Source: JACCYX01 sp964610045 (GTDB taxonomy: Bacteria > Chloroflexota > Chloroflexia > Thermomicrobiales > UBA6265). Taken from it: a stretch of DNA of 41,580 nucleotides. The translations under genes were made by a program, and so were the position numbers. This document shows positions 7,926-15,393 of this stretch, piece by piece (position 1 is the stretch's first letter; each line of letters opens with the position of its first letter). The stretch is taken from positions 1 through 41,580 of the forward strand of contig CAZSUN010000024.1 in NCBI GenBank assembly GCA_964610045.1, in the 5' to 3' direction. The notes beneath the pieces were generated by a model. That model was not told where the DNA came from. It was given only the letters and a program-made list of their open reading frames with translations, and searched no databases.

Positions 7926-9596
7926 TCATGCCGCGACGGGGTCAACGCTGGCGATATCCAGCGCTTCGTCGAGGGTGCCGCACATTGATGCCATCGGTTT
8001 GCCGTCGAGGATCTGCGACCGTGCGAGTTTTCCGGTCACGCGGTCGTTCGCCTCACAGAGCACGATGCGTACGCCCCGGCCATTCATGTCTTCGATGACC
8101 TCTTCGATCGCCTGGATGCCGGTGATGTCGATGAACGGTACCCGGTTCAGCCGAAGGACCAGCACCTCGGGATCGGTGTGGGTACTGGCCAGCGCCCGCT
8201 CGAACGTCTCGACGGCGGCGAAGAAGAACGGTCCGTCGATCGAATACACCGCGACTCCATCCGGAAGATGTCGCGGGACCGGTGTTGACGACCCGTTGGC
8301 GTCAGCGGTCGCCAGATCCTGGGCGCTGACCGGCACGACCTCCACCGAATTTGCCATGCGGCGAAGGAAGTGGAGTGTCGCCAGCAACACGCCAACGTTG
8401 ACTGCGATGACCAGGTCGGCGAATACCGTCAGTCCGAACGTGATCAGGAGGATGGCAACGTCCACACGGGGGGCGCGCCGGACCATGTAGACGAAGTGCT
8501 TCGCCTCGCTCATGTTCCAGGCGACCACGAAGAGGATCGCCGCCAGCACTGCCAGCGGGATGTCCGAGGCCAGCGGCGCCAGCAGGAGGATGATCGCCAC
8601 CAGGGTGATGGAGTGAACGATACCGGCGATCGGGCTGTTCCCGCCATTCCGGACGTTGGTGGCGGTACGGGCAATGGCGCCCGTGGCGGCGATGCCCCCG
8701 AACATGGCGACCGCGATGTTGGCGATTCCCTGGCCGGTCAATTCCTGGTTCGAGTTGTGCCGGGTGCCGGCCATGCCGTCGGCGACGACCGCGGAGAGGA
8801 GGGATTCGATGGCGCCGAGCATCGCGATGGTGAAGGCGGGGCCGATCAGGTCGATCATGAGGTCGAGGTCGAACGTCGGGGCATCGATCGAGGGCAGGCT
8901 GCCGGGTATGCCGCCGAACTTGGAGCCGATGGTGTCGACCGAATCGAAGCCGATCAGCATGTTGATCAGGGTGACCACTACCATTGCCACCAGCGGGCTC
9001 GGAATCCGATGCAGGTAGGGGATGCGGCTGGAGTAGAGCACCAGGACGAGACCGACGCACGCAAGCGCGGTTGTGGGGATGTCGATGTGGGCGAAGGACC
9101 GGATCAACTCAGGCAGCTTCTCGTGGAAGTGCTCGCCTTCGGGGGCCTCGAACCCGAAGAACGCCGGCCATTGCCCGACCCAGATCACCACGCCGATCCC
9201 AGCGGTGAATCCCACGATGACCGGCGCCGGAATGAAGCGGATAATCGCGCCCATCCGGGCCAAGCCCATTGCGATCAGGATCACGCCAGCCATCAGCGTA
9301 GCGAGTTGAAGACCCTCCAGGCCATACTGGTTGACGATTCCGGCGAGCACGACGATAAAAGCGCCAGTAGGTCCCGCGATTTGCACGCGGCTACCGCCGA
9401 ACAACGACACGACCAGGGCCGCGATGATCGCGGTGTAGAGCCCTTGCTCGGGTTTGGCCCCGGTGGCGATCGCGAACGCCATCGCGAGCGGTAGGGCAAC
9501 GACACCGACGATGACACCCGCCACGATGTTCGGCAGCCAGTTTTCGCGACGCAATAGGCCAGCCCGTTGCGCCTCCAGGATCGCGATCACGCCCAT
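7926..9596 (-). CDS. SulP family inorganic anion transporter with STAS domain
   Basis: This inner-membrane protein of 556 residues belongs to the SulP/SLC26 group, which carries sulfate, bicarbonate, dicarboxylates or other anions. About residues 20-420 form the membrane domain; the signature lies in the N-terminal half, with QGLYTAIIAALVVSLFGGS and VQIAGPTGAFIVVL. Residues 450-550 form the cytoplasmic STAS domain (LRLNRVPFIDITGIQAIEEV). The length is typical. The ATG at 9596 is preceded by GGAAAG at a fair spacing. A possible -10 TATGAT lies on the minus strand at 9728-9723 without a good -35. It is the first gene of a pair with the MFS transporter. The sequence alone does not settle which anion is carried. 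Confidence 0.92.
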   Translation of the reverse strand: MGVIAILEAQRAGLLRRENWLPNIVAGVIVGVVALPLAMAFAIATGAKPEQGLYTAIIAALVVSLFGGSRVQIAGPTGAFIVVLAGIVNQYGLEGLQLATLMAGVILIAMGLARMGAIIRFIPAPVIVGFTAGIGVVIWVGQWPAFFGFEAPEGEHFHEKLPELIRSFAHIDIPTTALACVGLVLVLYSSRIPYLHRIPSPLVAMVVVTLINMLIGFDSVDTIGSKFGGIPGSLPSIDAPTFDLDLMIDLIGPAFTIAMLGAIESLLSAVVADGMAGTRHNSNQELTGQGIANIAVAMFGGIAATGAIARTATNVRNGGNSPIAGIVHSITLVAIILLLAPLASDIPLAVLAAILFVVAWNMSEAKHFVYMVRRAPRVDVAILLITFGLTVFADLVIAVNVGVLLATLHFLRRMANSVEVVPVSAQDLATADANGSSTPVPRHLPDGVAVYSIDGPFFFAAVETFERALASTHTDPEVLVLRLNRVPFIDITGIQAIEEVIEDMNGRGVRIVLCEANDRVTGKLARSQILDGKPMASMCGTLDEALDIASVDPVAA

Positions 9597-9777
9597 TCAC
9601 TTTCCGGTGTATCCAAGAGAGAGGGTCCCTGGAGGGTGAGCGCGGTGTCGACCGCTCCGTTGCGTGCGGTTCTCCGTCCCGGCAGCGTTGCCTGTGGAGG
9701 CCGGTCATCCCATCCGCATTGGATCATACTGTAGGTTACGCCGGTTGGCACGATCGCGCGGCTGGAATGGGGAAATC

Positions 9778-10338
9778 ATGACGATGTCCGAATATTCGCG
9801 GAAATTGCAGGTGCTGCCAGGAGCCCTGAGCCGGGAGCAAATCCGCTCCCTGATCGAAGAACATACGCCGCCACTATTCACGGACGTGGTGGATCTGGAA
9901 GCACAGCTGCAACCAAATGGTTTCGACATGACCTTGCGCGAAGTCCACCGGCCTGCGGGACCGGGCCAGATCGGGATATCGTCGGACGATCGCATGCTGT
10001 CGGAACTCGTCCCGGTGCCGTTCGATGAAGATGGCTGGGTGACGCTTCCACACGGTATCTACCACATCGTCTACAACGAAGTGGTCAGCCTGCCGGAGAA
10101 CTTGATGGCACTCGGTCGGCCCCGGTCGAGCCTTGGCCGGAGCGGCGTCACGATCCATACATCAGTATGGGATGCGGGGTACTCGGGACGGTCGACGTCG
10201 CTGCTCTCGGTCCTGAATCCCGAGGGATTTCGCGTCCAGCGCGATGCTCGCGTCATGCAACTGGTCTTCATCGGTCTCGCCGAAGCGACCCTGGCCGGGT
10301 ATGACGGACGCTATCAGGGCGAGAACACGTCCGGCTGA
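9778..10338 (+). CDS. dUTP diphosphatase-like protein of the dCTP deaminase/dUTPase family
   Basis: The 186-residue protein has the trimeric dUTPase/dCTP-deaminase fold pattern: LQPNGFDMTL at 45-53, RPRSSLGRSG at 114-123, WDAGYSG at 131-137, and a C-terminal YDGRYQGE (175-182) like the flexible arm that closes the active site. The middle motif, with WDAGYSGR, resembles the archaeal-type proteins annotated as deoxyuridine triphosphate nucleotidohydrolase more than classical dCTP deaminase. It should hydrolyse dUTP to dUMP and keep uracil out of DNA; deaminase activity cannot be excluded. The ATG at 9778 follows GGGGA by five bases; the frame is open to 9664 without a better start. It diverges from the SulP operon. 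Confidence 0.8.
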   Translation: MTMSEYSRKLQVLPGALSREQIRSLIEEHTPPLFTDVVDLEAQLQPNGFDMTLREVHRPAGPGQIGISSDDRMLSELVPVPFDEDGWVTLPHGIYHIVYNEVVSLPENLMALGRPRSSLGRSGVTIHTSVWDAGYSGRSTSLLSVLNPEGFRVQRDARVMQLVFIGLAEATLAGYDGRYQGENTSG

Positions 10339-10424
10339 CCGATGCTCTCCCGTCCCGGAATGACCTTCCGTCGAGGCGAGATCTCCAGGAGGTCACCCGG
10401 ATCTGGCAACATACCAACACGAAG

Positions 10425-10451
10425 ACCGGTACCAGGACTCCTGGTACCGGT
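10425..10451. terminator. Perfect hairpin between convergent genes
   Basis: Arms ACCGGTACCAGG (10425-10436) and CCTGGTACCGGT (10440-10451) pair perfectly over 12 bp around a 3-nt loop. The hairpin lies between the dUTPase-like gene (ends 10338, plus) and the zinc-ribbon gene (ends 10478, minus), where a bidirectional terminator is expected. No long T run follows on either strand. Confidence 0.55.
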
Positions 10452-10477
10452 TCATCGCCAATGAATGGAGGAGATTT

Positions 10478-10759
10478 CTACAGGGACGAATGACCATCAG
10501 GCCGCGCGAATGCCGGCCGCTGCGGTGACTCTCCGGGGACCGGGACCTGGGTCCGTACTTTCTCCCGCATCTCGGTCTGGTTGCAGCCGGGAACGGGGCA
10601 GTAGTAGATGAGCGTGTACTCCTCGACTGACTGCTCGGCAAACCGGGTTGGTTTGCCGAGCTTGCCTCGTATCTGCATCTCCTGGTCGTGATCCGGGCAC
10701 ACAGGAATTTCGGGTGAATCTGGCACCCGCCGGAAGATGACATCGAGCAATCGCGGCAT
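10478..10759 (-). CDS. Small zinc-ribbon-like protein of unknown function
   Basis: This is a 93-residue soluble protein. It has CPDH in the first third and CPVPGC in the second half, a spacing that would suit a treble-clef or zinc-ribbon site with three cysteines and one histidine. The last 25 residues are rich in proline and look flexible. The ATG at 10759 has GGAG eight bases upstream and is preferred over the ATG at 10777. I do not recognise a named family. It stands alone, facing the dUTPase-like gene and diverging from the unknown gene at 10889. Confidence 0.65.
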   Translation of the reverse strand: MPRLLDVIFRRVPDSPEIPVCPDHDQEMQIRGKLGKPTRFAEQSVEEYTLIYYCPVPGCNQTEMREKVRTQVPVPGESPQRPAFARPDGHSSL

Positions 10760-10779
10760 GCATTGTCTCCGAAACATTC

Positions 10780-10807
10780 TCGACAGCCGAACGTTGATTG
10801 GTAGTAT
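10780..10807 (+). promoter_or_regulatory. Probable promoter of the unknown protein-ferredoxin pair
   Basis: TCGACA (10780-10785) and TAGTAT (10802-10807) are 16 bp apart, a fair sigma-70 match. The leader to the start at 10889 would be about 75 nt. Confidence 0.4.
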
Positions 10808-10888
10808 ACGGGATCAACCGCGATCCTCCCCGGTGGGCAGCGGTGGTTTCAGCCGGGAAGCGACGCACACTCCTGGAGGAGCGAGCCA

Positions 10889-11344
10889 ATGGGAAACGAG
10901 CGGCCAGCGCTCTCCGAGAAGGCGTTTGACACGATTGTCGAGACCCTGCTGAAGCAGTTCGGCGACGACTGGATTGCAGACAAGGCGGCCAATGTCGCCT
11001 TCACGATCGGCGCGGTGGCGCTGCTCCAGGATGCCGACGGGATTCACCTGATCGGGCAACCCGAAGTCGAGCACCATTCACACAATTTCAACCTCTGGAT
11101 CGATTTCCCGGTCGATGACCTGATGGTCGCCGACGAGGTGGCGTTCAGTATCTTCTCCCGGATTGCTGAGGATATCTTCGTCTCGACGCGGGTGCTGGAA
11201 GACCGGGGCGTGCGCTACCGCTTCCTGACCGGCACGATGCTCGACGGGCACCTCGGCAGCCTTCACCTGACGGGCACCCACGCCGCCGAGTTCGTGACCA
11301 TGCACAGGATGAAATCGGTCAAGGGTCTCCATTTCAACGCTTGA
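10889..11344 (+). CDS. Conserved-looking protein of unknown function
   Basis: This is a 151-residue soluble protein with no signal peptide or membrane helix. A mixed helix and strand pattern is likely, with a notable HHSHNF cluster near residues 67-72 that could bind metal. Start choice is firm: GGAGGAG (10875-10881) lies seven bases before the ATG. The gene is followed after 20 bp by a ferredoxin gene, so the two are probably one transcript and may act together. I do not recognise the family and assign no function. Confidence 0.7.
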   Translation: MGNERPALSEKAFDTIVETLLKQFGDDWIADKAANVAFTIGAVALLQDADGIHLIGQPEVEHHSHNFNLWIDFPVDDLMVADEVAFSIFSRIAEDIFVSTRVLEDRGVRYRFLTGTMLDGHLGSLHLTGTHAAEFVTMHRMKSVKGLHFNA

Positions 11345-11364
11345 ATGCTCGTCGGAGGATGATC

Positions 11365-11736
11365 ATGCCGCGGGTAGACCTGGTTGACATAGGCGAGATC
11401 GAGGTGGCTGAGGGGCGCCGCCTCGTGCTCGGCATCGAGGATGCCGGGATCGACATCCTGCACCGGTGCGGCGGAAACGCCCGGTGTGCCACCTGCCGAG
11501 TGGAGGTGGTTTCCGGTGAGCCGACCCCGATCACGGAAGCCGAGGAACGCCGCCTTGCGGAACTCAAGACCCGCAGGGTCACCACGCGCCTTGCCTGCCA
11601 GATCCGGGTACTCGACGACCTGACGGTTGAGGTCCGGCGGCGTTTATCCATGAACCCGGACCTCGGCGATGCCGGACCGCGCCCGATCGAATGGCCTGCT
11701 GATCGAGCCCTGCCGCCCGACCCCGACGAGGACTGA
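11365..11736 (+). CDS. [2Fe-2S] ferredoxin, plant/adrenodoxin-type fold
   Basis: This is a 123-residue soluble electron carrier. Cys35, Cys41, Cys44 and Cys78 form the C-X5-C-X2-C-X33-C pattern of beta-grasp [2Fe-2S] ferredoxins, with the loop reading CGGNARCATC. The last 30 residues form an acidic, proline-rich tail beyond the usual fold. I chose the ATG at 11365, six bases after GGAGG (11354-11358); the in-frame ATG at 11359 is too close to it. It sits 20 bp behind the unknown gene at 10889, which is therefore a candidate redox partner. The partner reductase is not in the window. Confidence 0.9.
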   Translation: MPRVDLVDIGEIEVAEGRRLVLGIEDAGIDILHRCGGNARCATCRVEVVSGEPTPITEAEERRLAELKTRRVTTRLACQIRVLDDLTVEVRRRLSMNPDLGDAGPRPIEWPADRALPPDPDED

Positions 11737-11772
11737 GCGAACGCCGCCGGATGGCCGTCGTCACCGGTTCGC

Positions 11773-11785
11773 GGGTATACTTGCC
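11773..11785 (+). promoter_or_regulatory. -10 region of the SRP RNA
   Basis: GGGTATACTTGCC holds a strong -10 box, TATACT (11776-11781). The predicted start, about seven bases downstream, coincides with the 5' end of the SRP RNA inferred from pairing. No clear -35 is seen. The same 13-mer occurs at 15318-15330. Confidence 0.55.
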
Positions 11786-11787
11786 GC

Positions 11788-12054
11788 AGTCGTGCTAGAT
11801 GGGGAGTTGGCGGTGCCCTGTACCCGCAATCCGCCATAGCGGGGTTGAACTCCCCCTCGAGGTATGACCTTGTGGGACTGGTTTGGCCACGATGTGTTGA
11901 AGGTTGGGTCCCGCGCGGCGGGGAACTGTGAACCGGGTCAGGATCGGAAGATAGCAGCCCTAAGCAGACCTCCTCGGGTGACGTGGGGAAGCCGAACTGG
12001 AGCATACGAGCCGGGTTAAGCCGGAAGGCCCATATCGACAGGGGGTGCACGGCT
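11788..12054 (+). ncRNA. ffs: Signal recognition particle RNA, large bacterial type
   Basis: The core of domain IV is clear: TGAACCGGGTCAGG, a GGAA tetraloop, and AGCAGCCCTAAGCAGACC near 11928-11970. The 5' half carries the Alu-domain sequence seen in Bacillus scRNA (GGCGGTGCCCTGTACC, then CAATCCGC and CTCGAGGT). The 3' end, GGGGGTGCACGGC, pairs with GTCGTGC at 11789-11795, which sets both ends. The length is about 267 nt, close to the 271 nt of Bacillus subtilis. The RNA binds Ffh and targets membrane proteins. The stem beside the tetraloop is ATC/GAT rather than the common TCC/GGA, a compensated change. A strong terminator follows. Confidence 0.95.
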
Positions 12055-12069
12055 ATCCCCGAACATGGG

Positions 12070-12110
12070 AACGGGGGAGGATCGAAGCGATCCTCCCCCG
12101 TTTGCTTCTT
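12070..12110 (+). terminator. Intrinsic terminator of the SRP RNA
   Basis: Arms 12070-12084 and 12088-12102 pair perfectly over 15 bp around the loop AAG. They are followed by TTTGCTTCTT. The element lies just after the predicted 3' end of the RNA. Confidence 0.93.
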
Positions 12111-12141
12111 GCCTCACCGAATGGTGCTGTCGACCCAAACG

Positions 12142-12594
12142 TTACCGGGGACTACGGTCGCGTCGTACCGGGCGCTTCGCGGGTGAGGTCTTTGGTGCTG
12201 CCGCCCGGGTATGCCCACCCGGACCAACAACCGGTTCTGGTGGCGTCTGGTTCCTGGCAGCAAAGGCGAACCATCCCAGCATCACGATGACCGCCACCAC
12301 GCTCAGCCACATCCAGATCGGCTCGCCGAACGAAAGCGGATTGATCTGCAGCAGCCGGATCAGGAAGAAGAACAGCCCGATCCCGAAGACCCACATGGCG
12401 ATGTTGCAGGCGCGCTTGACCACCTTGCGCCGGAACAGCCGGCCAAACGGCTTTGTCCACGGCCGGTAGTACACGTAGGCAGCGGCGATGAACCCGGCCA
12501 GAAACACGACCAGATAGATGATCGTGAACGCATCGAGCACGTCTTCGGATGCGGGTGGAGTTGTCAGATAGTCCCAGTCGAACGGATTGGGCAT
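12142..12594 (-). CDS. Three-helix membrane protein next to sdhAB, function unknown
   Basis: This is a 150-residue protein with hydrophobic segments near residues 23-43, 63-83 and 92-112, and a basic, proline-rich cytoplasmic tail. A basic loop after helix 1 (TKPFGRLFRRKVVKR) suggests an in-side loop. It lies 42 bp behind sdhB on the same strand, so it probably shares the transcript. It has no histidine within the helices, so it lacks the haem ligands of a normal SdhC/SdhD anchor, and its length and helix number also differ from the five-helix type. It may be a new kind of anchor or just a neighbour. I recognise no named family. Confidence 0.7.
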   Translation of the reverse strand: MPNPFDWDYLTTPPASEDVLDAFTIIYLVVFLAGFIAAAYVYYRPWTKPFGRLFRRKVVKRACNIAMWVFGIGLFFFLIRLLQINPLSFGEPIWMWLSVVAVIVMLGWFAFAARNQTPPEPVVGPGGHTRAAAPKTSPAKRPVRRDRSPR

Positions 12595-12636
12595 GGCGGT
12601 TTTGACCTCGGCACGACGAACGAACGGATAGCCGGA

Positions 12637-13341
12637 TCAGGCGTGCTCGAACAGCAACGCGCGCTTCACCTGCTCGATCGCCTCGGTGACCTTGATATCA
12701 CGCGGGCAGGCATCGGTGCAGTTGAACACGGTCCGGCAGCGCCAGACCCCGGTATTGGAGTTCAGGATGCGGAGCCGTTCGCCGGCGCCTTGATCGCGGC
12801 TGTCGAAAATGAACCGGTGGGCGTTGACGATTGCCGCTGGGCCAACGAATTCCTGGGTCACCCAGGTAACAGGGCACGAGGTCGTGCAGGCGGCGCAGAG
12901 GATGCACTTGGTGGTGTCGTCGAACCGGGCGCGCTCTTCCGGCGATTGCAGTCTTTCACCGGCGCCCGGCGCACTGTCGGCAATCAGGTAGGGCTTGATC
13001 GACTTGTAGCTGTCGAAGAAGCCTTCCATGTCGACCAGGAGATCCTTTTCGACCTTGAAGCCGATCAGCGGTTCGAGGGTGATCCGCTTGCCGAGATCCT
13101 TCATCAGGACCTTGCAGGCAAGTCGGTTCCGGCCATTTATCCGCATGGCGTCGGACCCACAGATCCCGTGCGCGCAGGAGCGGCGATAGGTGAGGGTGCC
13201 GTCCTGGTACCACTTCACCTGGTTGAGCGTATCGAGGACGCGATCCGTTGGCTCGACAGTGACCGAATACTCCTCGAAGTGCGCCTTCTCGTCGGTTTCG
13301 GGGTTGAACCGCTTGATGCGGAGTGTGACGTCCATCGCCAT
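12637..13341 (-). CDS. sdhB: Succinate dehydrogenase / fumarate reductase iron-sulfur subunit
   Basis: The 234-residue protein passes electrons from the flavoprotein to the membrane. The [2Fe-2S] site has Cys56, Cys61, Asp64 and Cys76, the same pattern with Asp as Escherichia coli SdhB. CILCAACTTSCP (146-157) and the later Cys202, Cys208 and Cys212 supply the [4Fe-4S] and [3Fe-4S] clusters; all expected ligands are present. The ATG at 13341 is preceded by GGGAAGG at about nine bases. The gene lies 55 bp behind sdhA and 42 bp before the three-helix membrane protein. Direction (succinate oxidation or fumarate reduction) cannot be read from the sequence; the clusters are of the ordinary aerobic SDH kind. 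Confidence 0.96.
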   Translation of the reverse strand: MAMDVTLRIKRFNPETDEKAHFEEYSVTVEPTDRVLDTLNQVKWYQDGTLTYRRSCAHGICGSDAMRINGRNRLACKVLMKDLGKRITLEPLIGFKVEKDLLVDMEGFFDSYKSIKPYLIADSAPGAGERLQSPEERARFDDTTKCILCAACTTSCPVTWVTQEFVGPAAIVNAHRFIFDSRDQGAGERLRILNSNTGVWRCRTVFNCTDACPRDIKVTEAIEQVKRALLFEHA

Positions 13342-13396
13342 GTCGATAGCCTTCCCCGGAGCGCCCTGGCCGGTGCCTGATCCAGCCAGGCCTTTC

Positions 13397-15127
13397 CTAG
13401 TACTTGCGTTCTTTCGGCTCGAAGGTGGTGATCACGACCGGCTTCTTCTGCAACTGGAGCCCGTCGGGTGTCTGGGTGATCATGCTGTGCGCGAGCCAGT
13501 TTTTGTCATCGCGCGCTTCGTAGTCGTCCCGGTAGTGGGCGCCACGGCTCTCGGTTCGTTGGAGCGCGCCGTGCACGATGGTTTCGGCGCAATCGAGCAT
13601 GCAGCCGAGTTCCAGCGTTTCGAGTAACTCGGTGTTGTACCGCTTGCCCTTGTCCTGGATTGCGACGTGCCGGTAGGCCTCCTTGAGTTCCGCGATCCTG
13701 GACTGGGCTTCAGTGAGTGTCTGGTCGTTCCGGACAACCGACACGTTGTCCATCATGATGTCCTGCATCGCCTTCCGGATGTCCGCCGCGCGCTCGCCCT
13801 TGTCGCGGCTCAACAACGCCGAAATCTCGTCGTTGGCTCGGGATTCGGGATTGTCCGGCAATTCATGGAAGTCGGAACTGCGAATTTCCTGGAGCATGTG
13901 CCTCCCGGCCCGGCGTCCAAACACCACCAGGTCGACCAGGGAGTTGGTGCCGAGCCGGTTGGCGCCGTGTACCGAGACGCAGGCCGATTCACCCGCCGAG
14001 TAGAGGCCAGGTACGGCGGTACCGTTCGGATCCCGGATCACCTGGCCGTCGTTGTTCGTCGGCAGCCCGCCCATCGCGTAGTGCGCGGTCGGCTGGATCG
14101 GAATGCCTTCATTTTTGGGCTCGACGCCGAGATAGACGCGCGCGAAGTCGGTGACATCCGGGAGTTTCTCGTCAATGACTTCGGGCGGCAGGTGTGACAC
14201 ATCGAGCAGGACATAATCCTTGCCATCGACGCCCCGGCCCTCGCGAATCTCCTGATGGATGAAACGCGACATCATGTCGCGCGGGGCGAGATCCTTGAGG
14301 GTGGGGGCATAGCGGGCAGCAAATGCCTCGCCCTCGCCATTACGGACGATTCCGCCCTCACCGCGCGCTGCTTCGGAGACAAGAATGCCGAGCTTGTACA
14401 GGCCTGTTGGATGGAACTGGTAGAACTCCATGTCCATCAGGGGGATACCGTGCCGGTAGGCCAGGGCAACGCCGTCGCCGGTGCCAGCAATGGCATTCGA
14501 GGTGACCCGGAAGACACGTCCATAGCCGCCGGAGGCGATTAGCACGGTTTTTGCATGAACCGTGTGCAACTCGCCGGTCTTGATCTCGTAGGCGACCACG
14601 CCACAGCACTCGCCGTCGCTGGTGAACAGCAGGTCGACGAGGTGGTACTCGTCGAGGAAGTTGACCCGATGCTTGATCCCCTGCTGGTAGAGGGTCTGGA
14701 TGATCATGTGGCCGGTCCGGTCGGCGGCATAGCAGGCGCGTCGAACGGGAGCCTCGCCGTAGTTGCGGGTGTGGCCTCCGAAGAACCGCTGATCGATCTT
14801 GCCCTGCTCGGTGCGGTTGAACGGCAGGCCCATGTGCTCGAGTTCGAGCACCGCGTCGATCGCTTCGCGGGCGAGGACTTCGGCACTGTCCTGGTCGACG
14901 AGGTAGTCTCCACCCTTGACCGTATCGAACATGTGCCACTGCCAGTGGTCTTCCTCGCGGTTGCCGAGCGCGGCACTGATGCCACCCTGGGCGGCTCCCG
15001 TGTGCGATCGCGGGGGATAGAGCTTGCTGACCACGGCGATGTTCGCCTGGCCAGCCATCTGGATCGCCGCCATCAGGCCCGCGCCGCCCGCTCCCACGAT
15101 CACCGCATCGTACCGGTGGTACGCCAT
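13397..15127 (-). CDS. sdhA: Succinate dehydrogenase / fumarate reductase flavoprotein subunit
   Basis: The 576-residue protein oxidises succinate to fumarate on covalently bound FAD. The dinucleotide fold GAGGAGL is at 12-18, and the histidine that carries FAD is His42 in RSHTGAAQGG. Active-site motifs QFHPTG and HGANRLGTNSL are present, as is the C-terminal domain with ARDDKNWLAHS. The length is usual for SdhA. The start is the ATG at 15127, with AAGGAG eight bases upstream; the frame remains open well beyond it but without homology. It is the first gene of sdhA-sdhB-membrane protein. Upstream, an AT-rich perfect dyad (15219-15240) lies in the region shared with the divergent M20 peptidase. 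No sdhC or sdhD is found beside it. Confidence 0.96.
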   Translation of the reverse strand: MAYHRYDAVIVGAGGAGLMAAIQMAGQANIAVVSKLYPPRSHTGAAQGGISAALGNREEDHWQWHMFDTVKGGDYLVDQDSAEVLAREAIDAVLELEHMGLPFNRTEQGKIDQRFFGGHTRNYGEAPVRRACYAADRTGHMIIQTLYQQGIKHRVNFLDEYHLVDLLFTSDGECCGVVAYEIKTGELHTVHAKTVLIASGGYGRVFRVTSNAIAGTGDGVALAYRHGIPLMDMEFYQFHPTGLYKLGILVSEAARGEGGIVRNGEGEAFAARYAPTLKDLAPRDMMSRFIHQEIREGRGVDGKDYVLLDVSHLPPEVIDEKLPDVTDFARVYLGVEPKNEGIPIQPTAHYAMGGLPTNNDGQVIRDPNGTAVPGLYSAGESACVSVHGANRLGTNSLVDLVVFGRRAGRHMLQEIRSSDFHELPDNPESRANDEISALLSRDKGERAADIRKAMQDIMMDNVSVVRNDQTLTEAQSRIAELKEAYRHVAIQDKGKRYNTELLETLELGCMLDCAETIVHGALQRTESRGAHYRDDYEARDDKNWLAHSMITQTPDGLQLQKKPVVITTFEPKERKY

Positions 15128-15218
15128 CTGCCGACTCCTTGGTGCCTGGTTGCCAGTGCTGGCCGCCTGTGTCCCGGTTGGACGGAAGCGTCCGCGCTGG
15201 CTGGGGAAGTTCCTGCTG

Positions 15219-15240
15219 CGAATCATTATTCCATGATTCG
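15219..15240. promoter_or_regulatory. Perfect 8-bp dyad upstream of sdhA
   Basis: CGAATCAT (15219-15226) and ATGATTCG (15233-15240) flank the hexamer TATTCC. The dyad lies about 92 bp upstream of sdhA and is much richer in A and T than its surroundings. On the minus strand it includes TAATGA, which could be a -10 box, so an operator over the sdhA promoter is plausible. Confidence 0.4.
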
Positions 15241-15317
15241 GTGGCGCACGGTGGCTCTCCCAGGGCGTCATTGCCCAATCTGGACGGCCCAATCCGGACC
15301 AGCGGGCAGACCACGCC

Positions 15318-15330
15318 GGGTATACTTGCC
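15318..15330 (+). promoter_or_regulatory. -10 region of the M20 peptidase gene
   Basis: GGGTATACTTGCC contains TATACT (15321-15326) and is identical to the 13-mer at the SRP RNA promoter. A start near 15333 would leave a leader of about 60 nt. No good -35 is visible. Confidence 0.45.
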
Positions 15331-15393
15331 CATCGGTCACGCTTGCCGCGAGAGCGGTCCTCACTGTGGTCCATCCATCTCCAGGAGCATTCA

